64,000 nucleotides of DNA from Nocardioides ferulae (GTDB lineage Bacteria > Actinomycetota > Actinomycetes > Propionibacteriales > Nocardioidaceae), in the NCBI RefSeq assembly GCF_003660455.1, contig NZ_QZVR01000005.1:1-64000 (forward strand), written 5' to 3'. Every line of letters begins with the position of its first letter. Positions within the stretch are counted from its first letter, which is position 1. The position numbers and the translations under genes are program-made. The notes under the pieces are model-generated. The model worked only from the letters and a program-made list of their open reading frames with translations. It was not told where the DNA came from and did no database searches. This document shows positions 44,326 to 53,610 of the stretch, one piece after another.

Positions 44326-46071
44326 TCAGCGCCGGTGCGCGGGCGGACGCCGCCGCAGGACCAGGTCGAGCACCCTGGTGACCTCGCGCAGGTGCAGCAG
44401 CCGGGCACAGACCAGGAACACGACGACGTCGACGAGCGCCACCAGTGCGGCCCGAACGCCCGCCATCACCCACGGCCAGACGCCGCCCTCGGCATCGAGC
44501 AGACCGCCGAGCGGACCGTCGAGCGCCTGCAGCGCCGCCCACGCAACCGCGGTCGACACGAGCACGGCGAGCGCCAGCCGGACCCCGAAGCGCACCAGGA
44601 CGGCGGTGTCGAGCGAGCCGAGGGCCCGCTGCAGGACCAGGTAGGAGGCGACCGCCCCCACGGCGTACGAGGCGGTGTAGGCGAGCACCAGCGCCGGCGA
44701 GGTGCCCGCGTCGTCGGCGCGCAGCACCAGCGCCATTGCCATGACGATGTTGGTGGCGGCCACGCCGCACTGGATCCAGAACACCGTGCGGGTGCGCTCG
44801 ACGGCGTAGAAGCCCCGCAGCATCAGGTAGTGGACGGTGAACAGCACGAGTCCGGGACCGAACAGGGCCAGCGAAGGCACGTAGTTCTCGTAGGTCGCGG
44901 CGGCCGCCCCGTAGCCCCAGATCACCTTGGCCAGGTCGGAGGCGATCAGTGGCAGCAGCGCCGCGAACGGCACGACCACCGCGAGCGCGGTGCGCAGGGT
45001 GGACGTCAGCGAGCGCCCCAGCCCCGACAGGTCGCCGTCCGCGGCGCGCGCCGAGAGCCGCGGCAGGATCGCGGTGGTCAGCGACACCGTGATCACCGAG
45101 TGCGGCACCATCACGATCAGGAACGCCGCGGAGTAGACCGAGTAGCCGGTGCCGTCCTCGCCGCCCCCGGCGGTGCCGCTGGAGGCGAGCCGGACCACGA
45201 CGGTGTAGGCGATCTGGTTGACGATCACGAACAGCACCGTCCAGGTGCCCAGGCGCAGCGTGTGGCCCAGGCCGGTGCCGCGGAAGTCGAACCGCGGCCG
45301 ATAGCGGAAGCCCGCCGCGCGCAGGTAGGGCACGAGGATCAGGAACTGGGCGACGATGCCGAGCGTGGAACCGAGGCCGAGCACCAGCTCCTGGGAGCTG
45401 TCGTAGCCGCCGAACCGCTCCGCGCCCTCCGCGGGGCCGAACCAGAACAGGTAGACCAGCAGCACCGCCACCGAGATCACGTTGTTCGCGATCGGCGCCC
45501 ACATCATCGGGCCGAACCGGCCGCGGGCGTTGAGCACCTGGCCGACCAGCACGAACATGCCGTAGAAGAACACCTGGGGCAGGCAGTAGCGGGCGAAGTC
45601 GATCACCGACTCGCGCTGTGCCGCGCGCGACGGCTCGGACCACTTGCCGTCGAGGTAGAGCGACATCACCCATGGTGCCGCGAGCACCAGCAGCACCGTG
45701 ACGGCGGCGAGGAACAGGCCGGCCGCGGTGACGATCCGGTTGGTGTAGGCCTCCCCGCCGTCGGGGTCGTGTCGCATCGCCCGGACCAGCTGCGGCACCA
45801 GCACCGCGTTGAACACCCCGCCGGCGAGCAGGATGTAGAGCATGTTCGGCACGGTGTTCGCGAGGTTGAACACGTCCGCGTGCAGCAGGTTGCCCAGCGC
45901 CAGGGCCAGCAGGATCGACCGCACGTAGCCGCTGAGCCGGGAGACGATGGTGCCGGCGGCCATCACCGCGCTGGAGCCGAGGACGCCGGCCTGCTCGCTC
46001 TCCTGGGCCGGGTCGGGGCCGGGCTCCTGGCCGGGGCGGGGGGCGGGGTCGTCGCGACGGCCCTCGGTCAC
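44326..46071 (-). CDS. murJ: Lipid II flippase MurJ (MviN)
   Basis: About 581 residues with roughly 14 membrane helices, moving lipid II across the membrane for peptidoglycan synthesis. MurJ marks are GTIVSRLSGYVRSILLALAL at the N-terminus, LLAGGVFNAVLVPQLVRAM, and PHSVITVSLTTAILPRLS in the middle. It has no C-terminal cytoplasmic kinase domain, unlike mycobacterial MviN. GTG at 46071 overlaps the DUF6049 gene stop; the longer open frame upstream lies in that gene. Confidence 0.94.
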   Translation of the reverse strand: MTEGRRDDPAPRPGQEPGPDPAQESEQAGVLGSSAVMAAGTIVSRLSGYVRSILLALALGNLLHADVFNLANTVPNMLYILLAGGVFNAVLVPQLVRAMRHDPDGGEAYTNRIVTAAGLFLAAVTVLLVLAAPWVMSLYLDGKWSEPSRAAQRESVIDFARYCLPQVFFYGMFVLVGQVLNARGRFGPMMWAPIANNVISVAVLLVYLFWFGPAEGAERFGGYDSSQELVLGLGSTLGIVAQFLILVPYLRAAGFRYRPRFDFRGTGLGHTLRLGTWTVLFVIVNQIAYTVVVRLASSGTAGGGEDGTGYSVYSAAFLIVMVPHSVITVSLTTAILPRLSARAADGDLSGLGRSLTSTLRTALAVVVPFAALLPLIASDLAKVIWGYGAAAATYENYVPSLALFGPGLVLFTVHYLMLRGFYAVERTRTVFWIQCGVAATNIVMAMALVLRADDAGTSPALVLAYTASYAVGAVASYLVLQRALGSLDTAVLVRFGVRLALAVLVSTAVAWAALQALDGPLGGLLDAEGGVWPWVMAGVRAALVALVDVVVFLVCARLLHLREVTRVLDLVLRRRPPAHRR

Positions 46072-48365
46072 GAGGCTGCCCCCTGCTCCGGCTCGGGCTC
46101 CCGCTCCGGTGCCCCCGCAGCCCGCGAGCTGCGGCGGTGCGCCCGCACCCGGCGTACCAGCCGGATCGCCACGGTGCCGAGCAACAGGCCGCCGCCGGCG
46201 GCGATGATCACCCAGATGACGCCGCTCACCTGGGCCGAGCGCACCGGCAGCCGGTCGGTCGAGCCCAACGGCGTGCCGTCGCTGTCGGTGACCAGCAGCG
46301 TCACGTTGTAGACGCCGACCCGGGAGACGTGCGCGTTGAGCAGCACCGAGGTGCGCCCCCCGGGCGCGATCGTCACCGGGTCGGGGGACGCCATCTCCAG
46401 CGGGGCGTCGGCCAGCGCTTCGACCTGCACGACGACCGGCTCCTCGAGCCCGTTGCTGAGCGTGACGGAGAAGCGGCCGTCGGAGCTGGACAGGGTCACC
46501 CCGCGCGGGGCGGTGATCTGGATGGAGGAGAGCCGCTCCTCGACCCACTCGCGGGAGCCGTCCAGCGCCAGCCGCGCGGCGTCGCGGTCGTCGCGGGCCG
46601 CGTAGGAGACGGCGCTGAGCGCCTGGTCGGCGATCACGCCACCGACCCGGTCGTTGCGCAGCAGCAGGTTCTGCAGCGAGTCACCCACGCGGGTCAGCGC
46701 CCGGGCCGCCGCGAAGTTCTCGGGGCCGACCTCGCGCTCCTCCTGGGCCTCCGGGTAGCGCAGGTCCTGGTTGGTGAGCGGACGCGGCGGCTCGCTGTTC
46801 ACGTCGACGACGTCGGTGAGCTCCACGAACGGGGCGTCCAGGCCGGCGAAGAGCGACGCGAGGCGTCCCCGCGGGCCGTCCGCGGGGTAGGAGACGACGA
46901 GCGCGGCCCCGAGACCCCCGCTGCGCACGGCCGCCTCGGCGAGGATGCGTTGGCGCAGCGCCAGCGCCGAGCGGCCGTCGTCGGGTCCCGGGCCGCCGGC
47001 GGCCGCGCCGGTGGAGGTGGTGACCAACGACTGGCCGCCGATCGTGACGACCGCCGAGAGCCCCGGCACCATCTGGTCGCTCACCAGCACCGTGGCATCG
47101 CTCTCCAGCAGCAGCAGCGCGTCGAGGTCGAAGTAGCCCTCCGCCGGGGAGGCGGCCGGTGTCGCGTCCAGCTTCCAGCCGGTCATCGCGCGCTCGCTGC
47201 GCTCCCTCGCCGCGCGGTAGAGGCTGGGGTCGTGCTCGGCGGCGGCGGCGACGTCGATGTCGCCGTAGGGCAGTGCCAGGACCTCGTCGTCCTCGACGAC
47301 GGCCCGGAACCGGTCGAGCCAGGACCGGGCGGCGTCGGCCGCCGCCGCGGTCGTCGGGTCGAGCTCCTCGCTCTCCTCCCCCGTCTCGCTCTCGTCGAGC
47401 TCGTCGGGGGGTACCGACCCGCTGGGGCTGGGCTCGTCGGAGTCCGAGGGCCCGCCGGTCTCGCTGTCCGCGTCGTCCTCGCCCCCCGGCTCCTCAACGG
47501 TGGGCGCCAGTGACCGCGCCGGGTTGCCGGCGGCCAGCTGCGCCAGCGCGTCGAGCACCGCCGGGTCGACCAGCCAGCTCACGGTCCGGGAACCGGCGGC
47601 CTCGGCCACCGCCAGCAGGGAACCGAGCCGGCCCTTCCGCCGCAGCGCGCGGGTCCAGTCCTCGACGTCGGCCAGGGCACCGTCGACGGCGTGCACCACC
47701 GAGTGGCGCAGCGGCAGCACCACCGCCGTCTCGACCGGGGTCGCCTTGTCCGGGACGAGCGGCAGGAAGGTGCGGGCCCGGCCGTCGGCGCCGTCGACGC
47801 GGCCCACCGAGCTCGTGCCGAGCGCGTGCACGCCGAACCAGTAGACGCCCGGGCCGGCGTCCGGCAGCTCCGAGCGCGGCACCCGGATGGCGTAGCGGAC
47901 CGTCTGCCCGGGCGCGATCTGCTCGATGGTGTCGTAGGTGTCGTTGACGGTGATCCGGTCGCCGACGTACTGCTCCGGCGGCGTCCGGACCGCCCGCTCG
48001 AGCTCGCCGGGCGAGGTGATCGGCGTCGAGGACACGAACGCGAAGACCTGGACATCGGTCCACTCCTCGTCGTCGTCGTTGGTGACCGTGCCGGTGACCC
48101 GGATCGGTCCCGAACGCGGCATCGACGCGGGCGTGAGGGTCGAGATCCGCACCGTGAGCGGGGTCTCCTCCCCCTCGACCGCCCGCGACGCGGCCGGCGA
48201 CGCCGACCCGACGGCCACGGCCGGCGCCGGCGCGAGGGCCGCACCGAGCACCAGGAGGGCGGCGAGCGTCAGGCCCGCGGCGAGCACCCGGCGTACGGTC
48301 GGCGGCCACCGCGGCGAGTCGCGCACGGCCGGGAGGGCAGGCCGGAGCGCCGTCGGGGTGACCAC
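46068..48365 (-). CDS. DUF6049 secreted/membrane protein
   Basis: A 765-residue envelope protein. It has a signal peptide near the N-terminus (VLAAGLTLAALLVLGAALAP) and an Ig-like region RISTLTPASMPRSGPIRVTG. A large central domain follows with an acidic Glu/Asp/Ser stretch. Near the C-terminus are another Ig-like region and one membrane helix (ISGV-type: VSGVIWVIIAAGGGLLLGTV), then a short basic tail. It matches DUF6049, whose M. tuberculosis relative (Rv3909) also sits next to mviN. Role unknown; export of an envelope-building partner is likely. It is the first gene of the envelope operon and divergent from pcnA. Confidence 0.8.
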   Translation of the reverse strand: MVTPTALRPALPAVRDSPRWPPTVRRVLAAGLTLAALLVLGAALAPAPAVAVGSASPAASRAVEGEETPLTVRISTLTPASMPRSGPIRVTGTVTNDDDEEWTDVQVFAFVSSTPITSPGELERAVRTPPEQYVGDRITVNDTYDTIEQIAPGQTVRYAIRVPRSELPDAGPGVYWFGVHALGTSSVGRVDGADGRARTFLPLVPDKATPVETAVVLPLRHSVVHAVDGALADVEDWTRALRRKGRLGSLLAVAEAAGSRTVSWLVDPAVLDALAQLAAGNPARSLAPTVEEPGGEDDADSETGGPSDSDEPSPSGSVPPDELDESETGEESEELDPTTAAAADAARSWLDRFRAVVEDDEVLALPYGDIDVAAAAEHDPSLYRAARERSERAMTGWKLDATPAASPAEGYFDLDALLLLESDATVLVSDQMVPGLSAVVTIGGQSLVTTSTGAAAGGPGPDDGRSALALRQRILAEAAVRSGGLGAALVVSYPADGPRGRLASLFAGLDAPFVELTDVVDVNSEPPRPLTNQDLRYPEAQEEREVGPENFAAARALTRVGDSLQNLLLRNDRVGGVIADQALSAVSYAARDDRDAARLALDGSREWVEERLSSIQITAPRGVTLSSSDGRFSVTLSNGLEEPVVVQVEALADAPLEMASPDPVTIAPGGRTSVLLNAHVSRVGVYNVTLLVTDSDGTPLGSTDRLPVRSAQVSGVIWVIIAAGGGLLLGTVAIRLVRRVRAHRRSSRAAGAPEREPEPEQGAAS

Positions 48366-48496
48366 GTGCTCGACTCTATCCGTCGGCGGGCCCGCCCCCG
48401 GACGCCGCCGCGGGGACGCCGGGAGGTCGGGACGAGGCGTGGCCCATGCGCCGGGCGACGGGCCATTTGCGTGGCCTTCTTCTAGACTGGCTCCTC

Positions 48497-49969
48497 GTGC
48501 CCGACGCCCCTCTCCCGCCCCTCCGCATGACCGACGTCCAGCGGTCGGTCGCCGACGAGCTGGACCGGATCGCGCCGCTGATCGACGAGCTCGGCCGCCG
48601 GTTCCGCGACGCAGGGCACGAGCTGGCGCTGGTGGGCGGCCCGGTGCGCGACGCGATGCTCGGTCGCCAACACAACGACCTCGACTTCGCGACCTCCGCG
48701 CGCCCGGAGCAGACCGAGCGGCTGGTCGCCGGCTGGGCGGAGGCGGTGTGGGACGTCGGCCGCGCGTTCGGCACCATCGGCTGCCGCAAGGGCGAGTGGC
48801 AGGTCGAGATCACGACGTACCGCTCGGAGTCCTACGACCCGACGTCGCGCAAGCCCGACGTCGACTTCGGTGACAGCCTGGCCGGCGACCTGGGCCGTCG
48901 GGACTTCACCGTGAACGCGATGGCGGTGATGGTGCCCGACCGCCGCTTCGAGGACCCCTACGGCGGCGTCGTCGACCTGGCGCACCGGCTGCTGCGCACG
49001 CCGGGCCGGCCCGAGGACTCCTTCTCCGACGACCCGCTGCGGATGATGCGCGCCGCGCGGTTCGCCGCCCAGCTCGGGTTCAGCGTGGATCCGGCGGTGG
49101 TGGCCGCGATGACCGCGATGGCGGACCGGATCGAGATCATCTCCGCCGAACGGGTCCGCGACGAGCTGGTCAAGCTCGTCTGCGCGCCCTTCCCGCGGCT
49201 GGGGCTCACCCTGCTGGTCGAGACCGGCCTCGCCGACCGGGTGCTCCCCGAGCTGCCCGCGCTGGCCCTGGAGCGCGACGAGCACCACCGGCACAAGGAC
49301 GTCTACGAGCACACCCTGATCGTGCTCGACCAGGCGATCGAGCTGGAGGGGCGGCTGCCCGGCGGCGGTCCCGACTTCGTCTCGCGGTTCGCGGCGCTGA
49401 TGCACGACGTCGGCAAGCCGCGCACCCGCAAGTTCCTCGGCGACGGCACGGTGACCTTCCACCACCACGACGTCGTCGGCGCCAAGATGACCCGCAAGCG
49501 GATGAAGGCGCTGCGGTTCTCCAACGACGAGACCGACGCCGTGTGCCAGCTGGTCGAGCAGCACCTGCGCTTCCACGGCTACGGCTCCGGGGAGTGGACC
49601 GACTCCGCGGTGCGCCGCTACGTCCGCGACGCCGGCGACCAGTTGGAGCGCCTGCACGTGCTGACCCGCGCCGACTGCACCACCCGCAACCGGCGCAAGG
49701 CCGAGCGGCTGCGGCGCACCTACGACGAGCTCGAGGAGCGGATCGCGAAGCTGTCGGAGGAGGAGGAGCTGGCCTCGATGCGGCCCGACCTCGACGGCAA
49801 CCAGATCATGGCGGCGCTCGAGATCGGCCCCGGCCGTGAGGTCGGCGAGGCCTACAAGTTCCTGCTCGACCTGCGGATGGACCGCGGACCGCTCGGTGAG
49901 GACGCCGCCCGCGAGGCGCTCCTGGAGTGGTGGGCCGCTCGCTCCGGGACGTCCCGGGCGTCAGGCTGA
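48497..49969 (+). CDS. pcnA: CCA tRNA nucleotidyltransferase (poly(A) polymerase family, HD domain)
   Basis: About 490 residues. The nucleotidyltransferase head has LVGGPVRDAMLGRQHNDLDF with catalytic aspartates D61 and D63, then the template arm (GRRDFTVNAMAVM, SDDPLRMMRAARFAAQLGF). A C-terminal HD phosphohydrolase domain follows (LMHDVGKPRTRKF, RDEHHRHKDVYEHTL). It adds or repairs the tRNA 3' CCA; both tRNAs in this window lack encoded CCA. The start is uncertain: GTG at 48497 or ATG at 48527. Position equals Rv3907c. Confidence 0.92.
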   Translation: MPDAPLPPLRMTDVQRSVADELDRIAPLIDELGRRFRDAGHELALVGGPVRDAMLGRQHNDLDFATSARPEQTERLVAGWAEAVWDVGRAFGTIGCRKGEWQVEITTYRSESYDPTSRKPDVDFGDSLAGDLGRRDFTVNAMAVMVPDRRFEDPYGGVVDLAHRLLRTPGRPEDSFSDDPLRMMRAARFAAQLGFSVDPAVVAAMTAMADRIEIISAERVRDELVKLVCAPFPRLGLTLLVETGLADRVLPELPALALERDEHHRHKDVYEHTLIVLDQAIELEGRLPGGGPDFVSRFAALMHDVGKPRTRKFLGDGTVTFHHHDVVGAKMTRKRMKALRFSNDETDAVCQLVEQHLRFHGYGSGEWTDSAVRRYVRDAGDQLERLHVLTRADCTTRNRRKAERLRRTYDELEERIAKLSEEEELASMRPDLDGNQIMAALEIGPGREVGEAYKFLLDLRMDRGPLGEDAAREALLEWWAARSGTSRASG

Positions 49970-50054
49970 GCCTGCCGCCACCGGGCGCGCGGGTCGCCTG
50001 GCCAGTCCACCCTTCTGGCAAGGCTCGCGAAGGGCGCACGTCGGTGGCTCGGGG

Positions 50055-51041
50055 CTACGGCTGCGCCGATCCCTCCGGGAAGACGATGGGCCCGGCACCC
50101 CGCTCGGGCAGGAGGGCCCCGCTCTCGGTGCCGGGCACGGTCTCACAGCGGCCGCTGGGAAGGGAGCAGGTCAGCAGCGTGAACACTCCCTCGGGGGTCG
50201 TGCGGGTGCCGACCGCCGTGTCGTCGTCGAGCCAGGAGTTGAGGTACAGCCCATCGAGGGGCGGGTGGGTCACGACGGGACGACCGGTGGTGGGCACGAA
50301 CCGCGGCGGGCCGCCGTCGGAGGGGTTGACGACCGTCCAGGTGCCGGAGGGGTTGGTGTCGGCGTCGGGCAGGTCCAGGTCGCGGTACCAGTCGAGGTCG
50401 CGGATGGAGCCGACCTTGGGGACAACGCTGTGCTCACCGGTGTCGAGGTCGTAGACGTGGTACTCGCCGGTGGTGGCGCTGACGTAGGCGGCGCTGTCGG
50501 TGAGGCCGATGAGGCCGGGATCGGCGTCCTCGTACAGGTCGGCGAGGTCGTCGGTGTCGGGGTCGCCCATCCCGGTGGTGCTGCGCACGATCTCCTCGCC
50601 GGTGGTGAGGTCGACCACGACGACGGTGGCCAGGGGGGTGTCGTAGCCGTCGCGCTCTCCGGTGGTGAGGTCCATGAAGCCGACGTGGCTCCCGTCGGGC
50701 GAGGCGCTCAGGGACGTGGGGTCGGCGTGGGCGCCGGTGGCCTCGACACCCTCGGGGGTGGCGATCTTGACCTGCGTGGAGTCCTCGGGCACGTAGACGA
50801 TGCCGTCGCCGGCGACGACGTAGCCGGCGATCGGTTCGTCGGTGGCGATGGTGGTGCCGTCGCCGAGGTGGACGGTGTCGCCCTGGGCCCAGACCAGGCC
50901 GGTGCGGTCGACCGGGTCGTCGCTGGTGGGCCACCGGGAGTCGTCGCCGGCGGGGTCGTCGTCGCCGCAGGCGCTCAGGGCCAGGGCTACGCACGCGATG
51001 AGCAGTGCCCCACGTCTGGACGGAGAGAGAAGGCGGTGCAT
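50055..51041 (-). CDS. Lipoprotein with beta-propeller-like repeats, unknown function
   Basis: A 328-residue secreted lipoprotein. The signal peptide ends at the lipobox ALALSACGDD, with the lipidated cysteine near residue 24. The rest shows repeated WD40/TolB-like strands (VYVPEDSTQVKIATPEG, TSLSASPDGSHVGFMDLTTG, AYVSATTGEYHVYDLDTGEH) and Asp-rich turns that could bind calcium. ATG at 51041 has CAGGAG upstream. It follows the 564-residue gene by 59 bp and is probably cotranscribed. No ligand or pathway can be assigned. Confidence 0.6.
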   Translation of the reverse strand: MHRLLSPSRRGALLIACVALALSACGDDDPAGDDSRWPTSDDPVDRTGLVWAQGDTVHLGDGTTIATDEPIAGYVVAGDGIVYVPEDSTQVKIATPEGVEATGAHADPTSLSASPDGSHVGFMDLTTGERDGYDTPLATVVVVDLTTGEEIVRSTTGMGDPDTDDLADLYEDADPGLIGLTDSAAYVSATTGEYHVYDLDTGEHSVVPKVGSIRDLDWYRDLDLPDADTNPSGTWTVVNPSDGGPPRFVPTTGRPVVTHPPLDGLYLNSWLDDDTAVGTRTTPEGVFTLLTCSLPSGRCETVPGTESGALLPERGAGPIVFPEGSAQP

Positions 51042-51100
51042 CCGTGTCGGCTCCTGCCGGGTTCGTCGGCTCCCCCGATGTGGCGGACCCTCGGACATGT

Positions 51101-52795
51101 TCACCACAGCCAGGAGAGGAGCCGGTCGAAGAGCCCCCCGGACTGGTCGTCACTCTCGAGGTACTCCTCTGCGCTGGTGACCAGGCCCGACACCGTGACG
51201 CCCGCGGACAGCTTGCCCTTGTCGAGCCACGTGGCCGTCGTGCGCAGGTGCTGGTTGACGCCGGTGGCGAAGAGCGCTGCGGTCGGTACGTCGCCGAGAG
51301 CGCCGGCCGGCAGCGTGATGCCGGCGATCCGGCCCTCGGCCTCGTCGAGGTCGTCCTGCACCTCGGCGAAGTACTTGCTGGCGTCGGCGAGCGTGGTGGG
51401 CTCGACCGCGACGTTGCCGTCGAGCCCGAGCTCGGAGTAGGGAGTCACTGTCATGTGCATCGCCGCCCACAGGGACTCGAGCGGGGCGTCCTTCGTGGGC
51501 TCGGAGTACTCGGCGGCACCGGACTCGTAGGTCGTCAGCAGGCCGGACGGGAGAGCCGCGACGCCCTCGGACATGTTGGGCAGGTCGACCGAGCGGATGG
51601 GTTCGCCCAGCGCCCCGCCGCCGGTCACCTGGTCGAGCGGGTAGCTCTGCAACTGACTGCCGTTGCCGCGACCGTACGAGGTGCTGAAGACGATCTCGCC
51701 CTCGTGCACGGCCACGCCCTGGGTCTGCGGAGGGGTGGGGAACGGGCCCTGAGGAGCCCCCCAGGACTCGGTGCGGTGATTCCAGGTGTGGGTGTACATC
51801 TGCGAGGACCCGAAGTCACCGACGTACATCGTGTCACCGTGCACGGTCGCATAGGACCCGGCCGCGACCGGGGCGGACGGCCCCGCGGTGGGGACAGCGG
51901 CACCGGGGCTGGCGGAGCGGATGTCGTCGAGGGAGTACGGGACCATGCGGGGATCGTCCTTGTCGGACGACGTCACCCACACGGTGCCGTTGTGGACGAC
52001 GACCCCGCCGGCGTGGTCGGGCGGATGGTCCATCTCCGCGATGTTGCCGAGCTCGACGGTCTGGATCAGCTGGCCGGTGCCGGGGTCGATGAGCGAGAGC
52101 TGCGAGCTGCCCCCCGCATAGGAGGTCTGCACCAACAACGGAGGTCGCTCGTCCGGTCGTCCCGGACCGCTGTGTTGAGAGTCGGACGGGGCGTAGGCCA
52201 GTCCTTGTGCCTTCCATCCGTCGTCGTCGTTGCCCGTCGCCAGCGTCTCTGGGATGAGCGGCCCCTGGGAGCCGGGGTTGGCGAGGTCGTCGACCATCGA
52301 CTTGGCCAGGCCCTGCTCGTACCAGTCCTCCTGCTCGTCGGTGAGCGGGTCCGACACCACGAAGTCGAGCGACTCCGCGAGCCGGGCCCCGTAGTCGGCG
52401 CGGGCGCTCTGCAGCGCGACGATGACCGCGGCCCGGAAGAGCAGCAGCATCATCGGAGAGGTGACGGTGGCCTGGTGTCGCCGCCAGGCCGCGATGATCG
52501 TGTCGGCGGCGTCGACCATGGCCCGGTAGTCGGCCTCGGCCCGCTGTAGCGCCAGCGCGGCCCGGTTGAGCCGGATGAAGCCGACCTCGGCGGCGGCCTT
52601 GGTCGCCCAGGCGCGCATGTTGAAGCGGGTGCGGGCGGTGGGGCTCTCCCAGATCGGCTTGTCCTCGGCATACCGGATCAGCGCGATGCTGTCGGAGACC
52701 CGGCGCATGGTGCGGACGACGTCGTCGTCGACGGCGGCGATGGTCGCGGCACTGCCCGACGTCATCGCCGCGTACATGGCCTCAGGATCGCTCAC
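51101..52795 (-). CDS. Three-part helical/propeller/helical protein of unknown function
   Basis: 564 residues. Residues 1-175 are helical and alanine-rich (RAEADYRAMVDAADTIIAAW and similar). About 200-430 is a beta-propeller-like region (LSLIDPGTGQLIQTVELGNI, VVHNGTVWVTSSDKDDPRM, GVAVHEGEIVFSTSYGRGNG). About 465-564 is helical and resembles the small ESX/EspC-like secreted modules (LFATGVNQHLRTTATWLDKG, VSGLVTSAEEYLESDD). There is no signal peptide, and no type VII secretion genes are in the window. GTG at 52795 has AGGAGGGGAG upstream. It is followed by the lipoprotein gene. No function is assigned. Confidence 0.55.
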   Translation of the reverse strand: MSDPEAMYAAMTSGSAATIAAVDDDVVRTMRRVSDSIALIRYAEDKPIWESPTARTRFNMRAWATKAAAEVGFIRLNRAALALQRAEADYRAMVDAADTIIAAWRRHQATVTSPMMLLLFRAAVIVALQSARADYGARLAESLDFVVSDPLTDEQEDWYEQGLAKSMVDDLANPGSQGPLIPETLATGNDDDGWKAQGLAYAPSDSQHSGPGRPDERPPLLVQTSYAGGSSQLSLIDPGTGQLIQTVELGNIAEMDHPPDHAGGVVVHNGTVWVTSSDKDDPRMVPYSLDDIRSASPGAAVPTAGPSAPVAAGSYATVHGDTMYVGDFGSSQMYTHTWNHRTESWGAPQGPFPTPPQTQGVAVHEGEIVFSTSYGRGNGSQLQSYPLDQVTGGGALGEPIRSVDLPNMSEGVAALPSGLLTTYESGAAEYSEPTKDAPLESLWAAMHMTVTPYSELGLDGNVAVEPTTLADASKYFAEVQDDLDEAEGRIAGITLPAGALGDVPTAALFATGVNQHLRTTATWLDKGKLSAGVTVSGLVTSAEEYLESDDQSGGLFDRLLSWLW

Positions 52796-52949
52796 CCGGC
52801 CGCTCCCCTCCTGCGGTCGCCCGGGCCGGCCCCGGCGATCTCGGCCTACCCCGATCGGCGCACCCGCAAACCACGATGCCGGCCGATAACCCTGAGACGT
52901 CCTCGCGTGGGCGTTCCCCTCGGGGCATACCGCCGGTACGGTGGCGCGC

Positions 52950-53417
52950 ATGACGGAGACGACGACCACCGAGCTGACCGCCGAGATCGAGATCGACGCC
53001 CCGCCTGCAGCGGTATGGGCGCTGGTCACCGACGTCCGCCGGATGTCGGAGTGGAGCCCTCAGGTCGTGCGCTCGTTCGTGCTGGGCGGCCCGGTCCGGC
53101 AGGGCACGACGTTCGTGAACCTCAACCGCCGGGGGCCGCTGTTCTGGCCGACCCGGGCCAAGGTGGTGCGGTTCACCCCGCACCAGGACTTCGCCTTCCG
53201 GGTCGCCGAGAACTGGACCGTGTGGTCCTTCCAGCTCGAGCCGACCGCCTCGGGCGGCACCCGGGTCGTGCAGCGCCGCGAGACGCCGCGCGGCATCTCG
53301 GGCGTCTCGAAGGGCCTCACCAAGGTCGCCTTCGGCGGCCAGGAGACCTTCACCGGTGAGCTGGCCGAGGGGATGCAGCAGACGCTGGCGCGGGTGAAGG
53401 CCGAGGCCGAGCGCTGA
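52950..53417 (+). CDS. SRPBCC-family ligand-binding protein
   Basis: A 155-residue START/Bet v1-like protein. It has the polyketide-cyclase-type pattern AEIEIDAPPAAVWALVTDVR, RRMSEWSPQVVRSFVLGG, VWSFQLEPTASGGTRVVQRR, and a C-terminal helix GMQQTLARVKAEAER. It probably binds a hydrophobic ligand; the substrate is unknown. ATG at 52950 is chosen; a GTG nine bases upstream is possible. A strong hairpin follows. Confidence 0.78.
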   Translation: MTETTTTELTAEIEIDAPPAAVWALVTDVRRMSEWSPQVVRSFVLGGPVRQGTTFVNLNRRGPLFWPTRAKVVRFTPHQDFAFRVAENWTVWSFQLEPTASGGTRVVQRRETPRGISGVSKGLTKVAFGGQETFTGELAEGMQQTLARVKAEAER

Positions 53418-53440
53418 GCTGGCCGCCGGCGGTCGAACGC

Positions 53441-53475
53441 CAACGGCCCGCCCGGATCACCCGGGCGGGCCGTTG
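53441..53475. terminator. Strong bidirectional terminator
   Basis: CAACGGCCCGCCCGG (53441-53455) pairs perfectly over 15 bp with CCGGGCGGGCCGTTG (53461-53475) around a 5-base loop, 24 bp after the SRPBCC gene. It is the strongest hairpin noticed in the window. Confidence 0.85.
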
Positions 53476-53516
53476 TACGTGTTCAGCTCGAAGCTGGAGA
53501 GGTCACTCTTCGCCTG

Positions 53517-53574
53517 GTTTCGACACGCGCATCGCGGCTTCGTTCCTCAGCCGCGGCGCTCGCTCAACCTGCGG
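53517..53574. repeat. REP-like intergenic palindromic repeat
   Basis: The stretch begins GGTTTCGACACGCG and ends CTCAACCTGCGG, with CG-rich internal palindromic sequence (ATCGCGG, CCGCGGCGCTCGC). The GGTTTCGACA...CTCAACC frame is that of dispersed repeats in Nocardioides and relatives, and is related to the element inside hsdM at 13580-13603. It lies between two terminators. Confidence 0.4.
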
Positions 53575-53581
53575 GCGAGAC

Positions 53582-53610
53582 GAGTGAGGGTTCGTTCCTC
53601 ACCCTCACTC
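53582..53610 (-). terminator. Terminator of the inositol-phosphate synthase gene
   Basis: GAGTGAGGGT (53582-53591) pairs with ACCCTCACTC (53601-53610) around a 9-base loop. The stem overlaps the stop codon of the gene at 53605, as an intrinsic terminator could; no U tract is evident. Confidence 0.55.

Noticed and set aside
44252..45673. Extension of the pseudokinase frame far upstream through murJ
   Set aside because: The upstream part overlaps murJ on the same strand and has Arg/Gly/Ala-rich non-coding composition; a good ribosome-binding site marks 44251.
49970..50054. Short gap between pcnA and the lipoprotein gene as a regulatory region
   Set aside because: Convergent genes; only weak complementarity seen, no clear hairpin or site.
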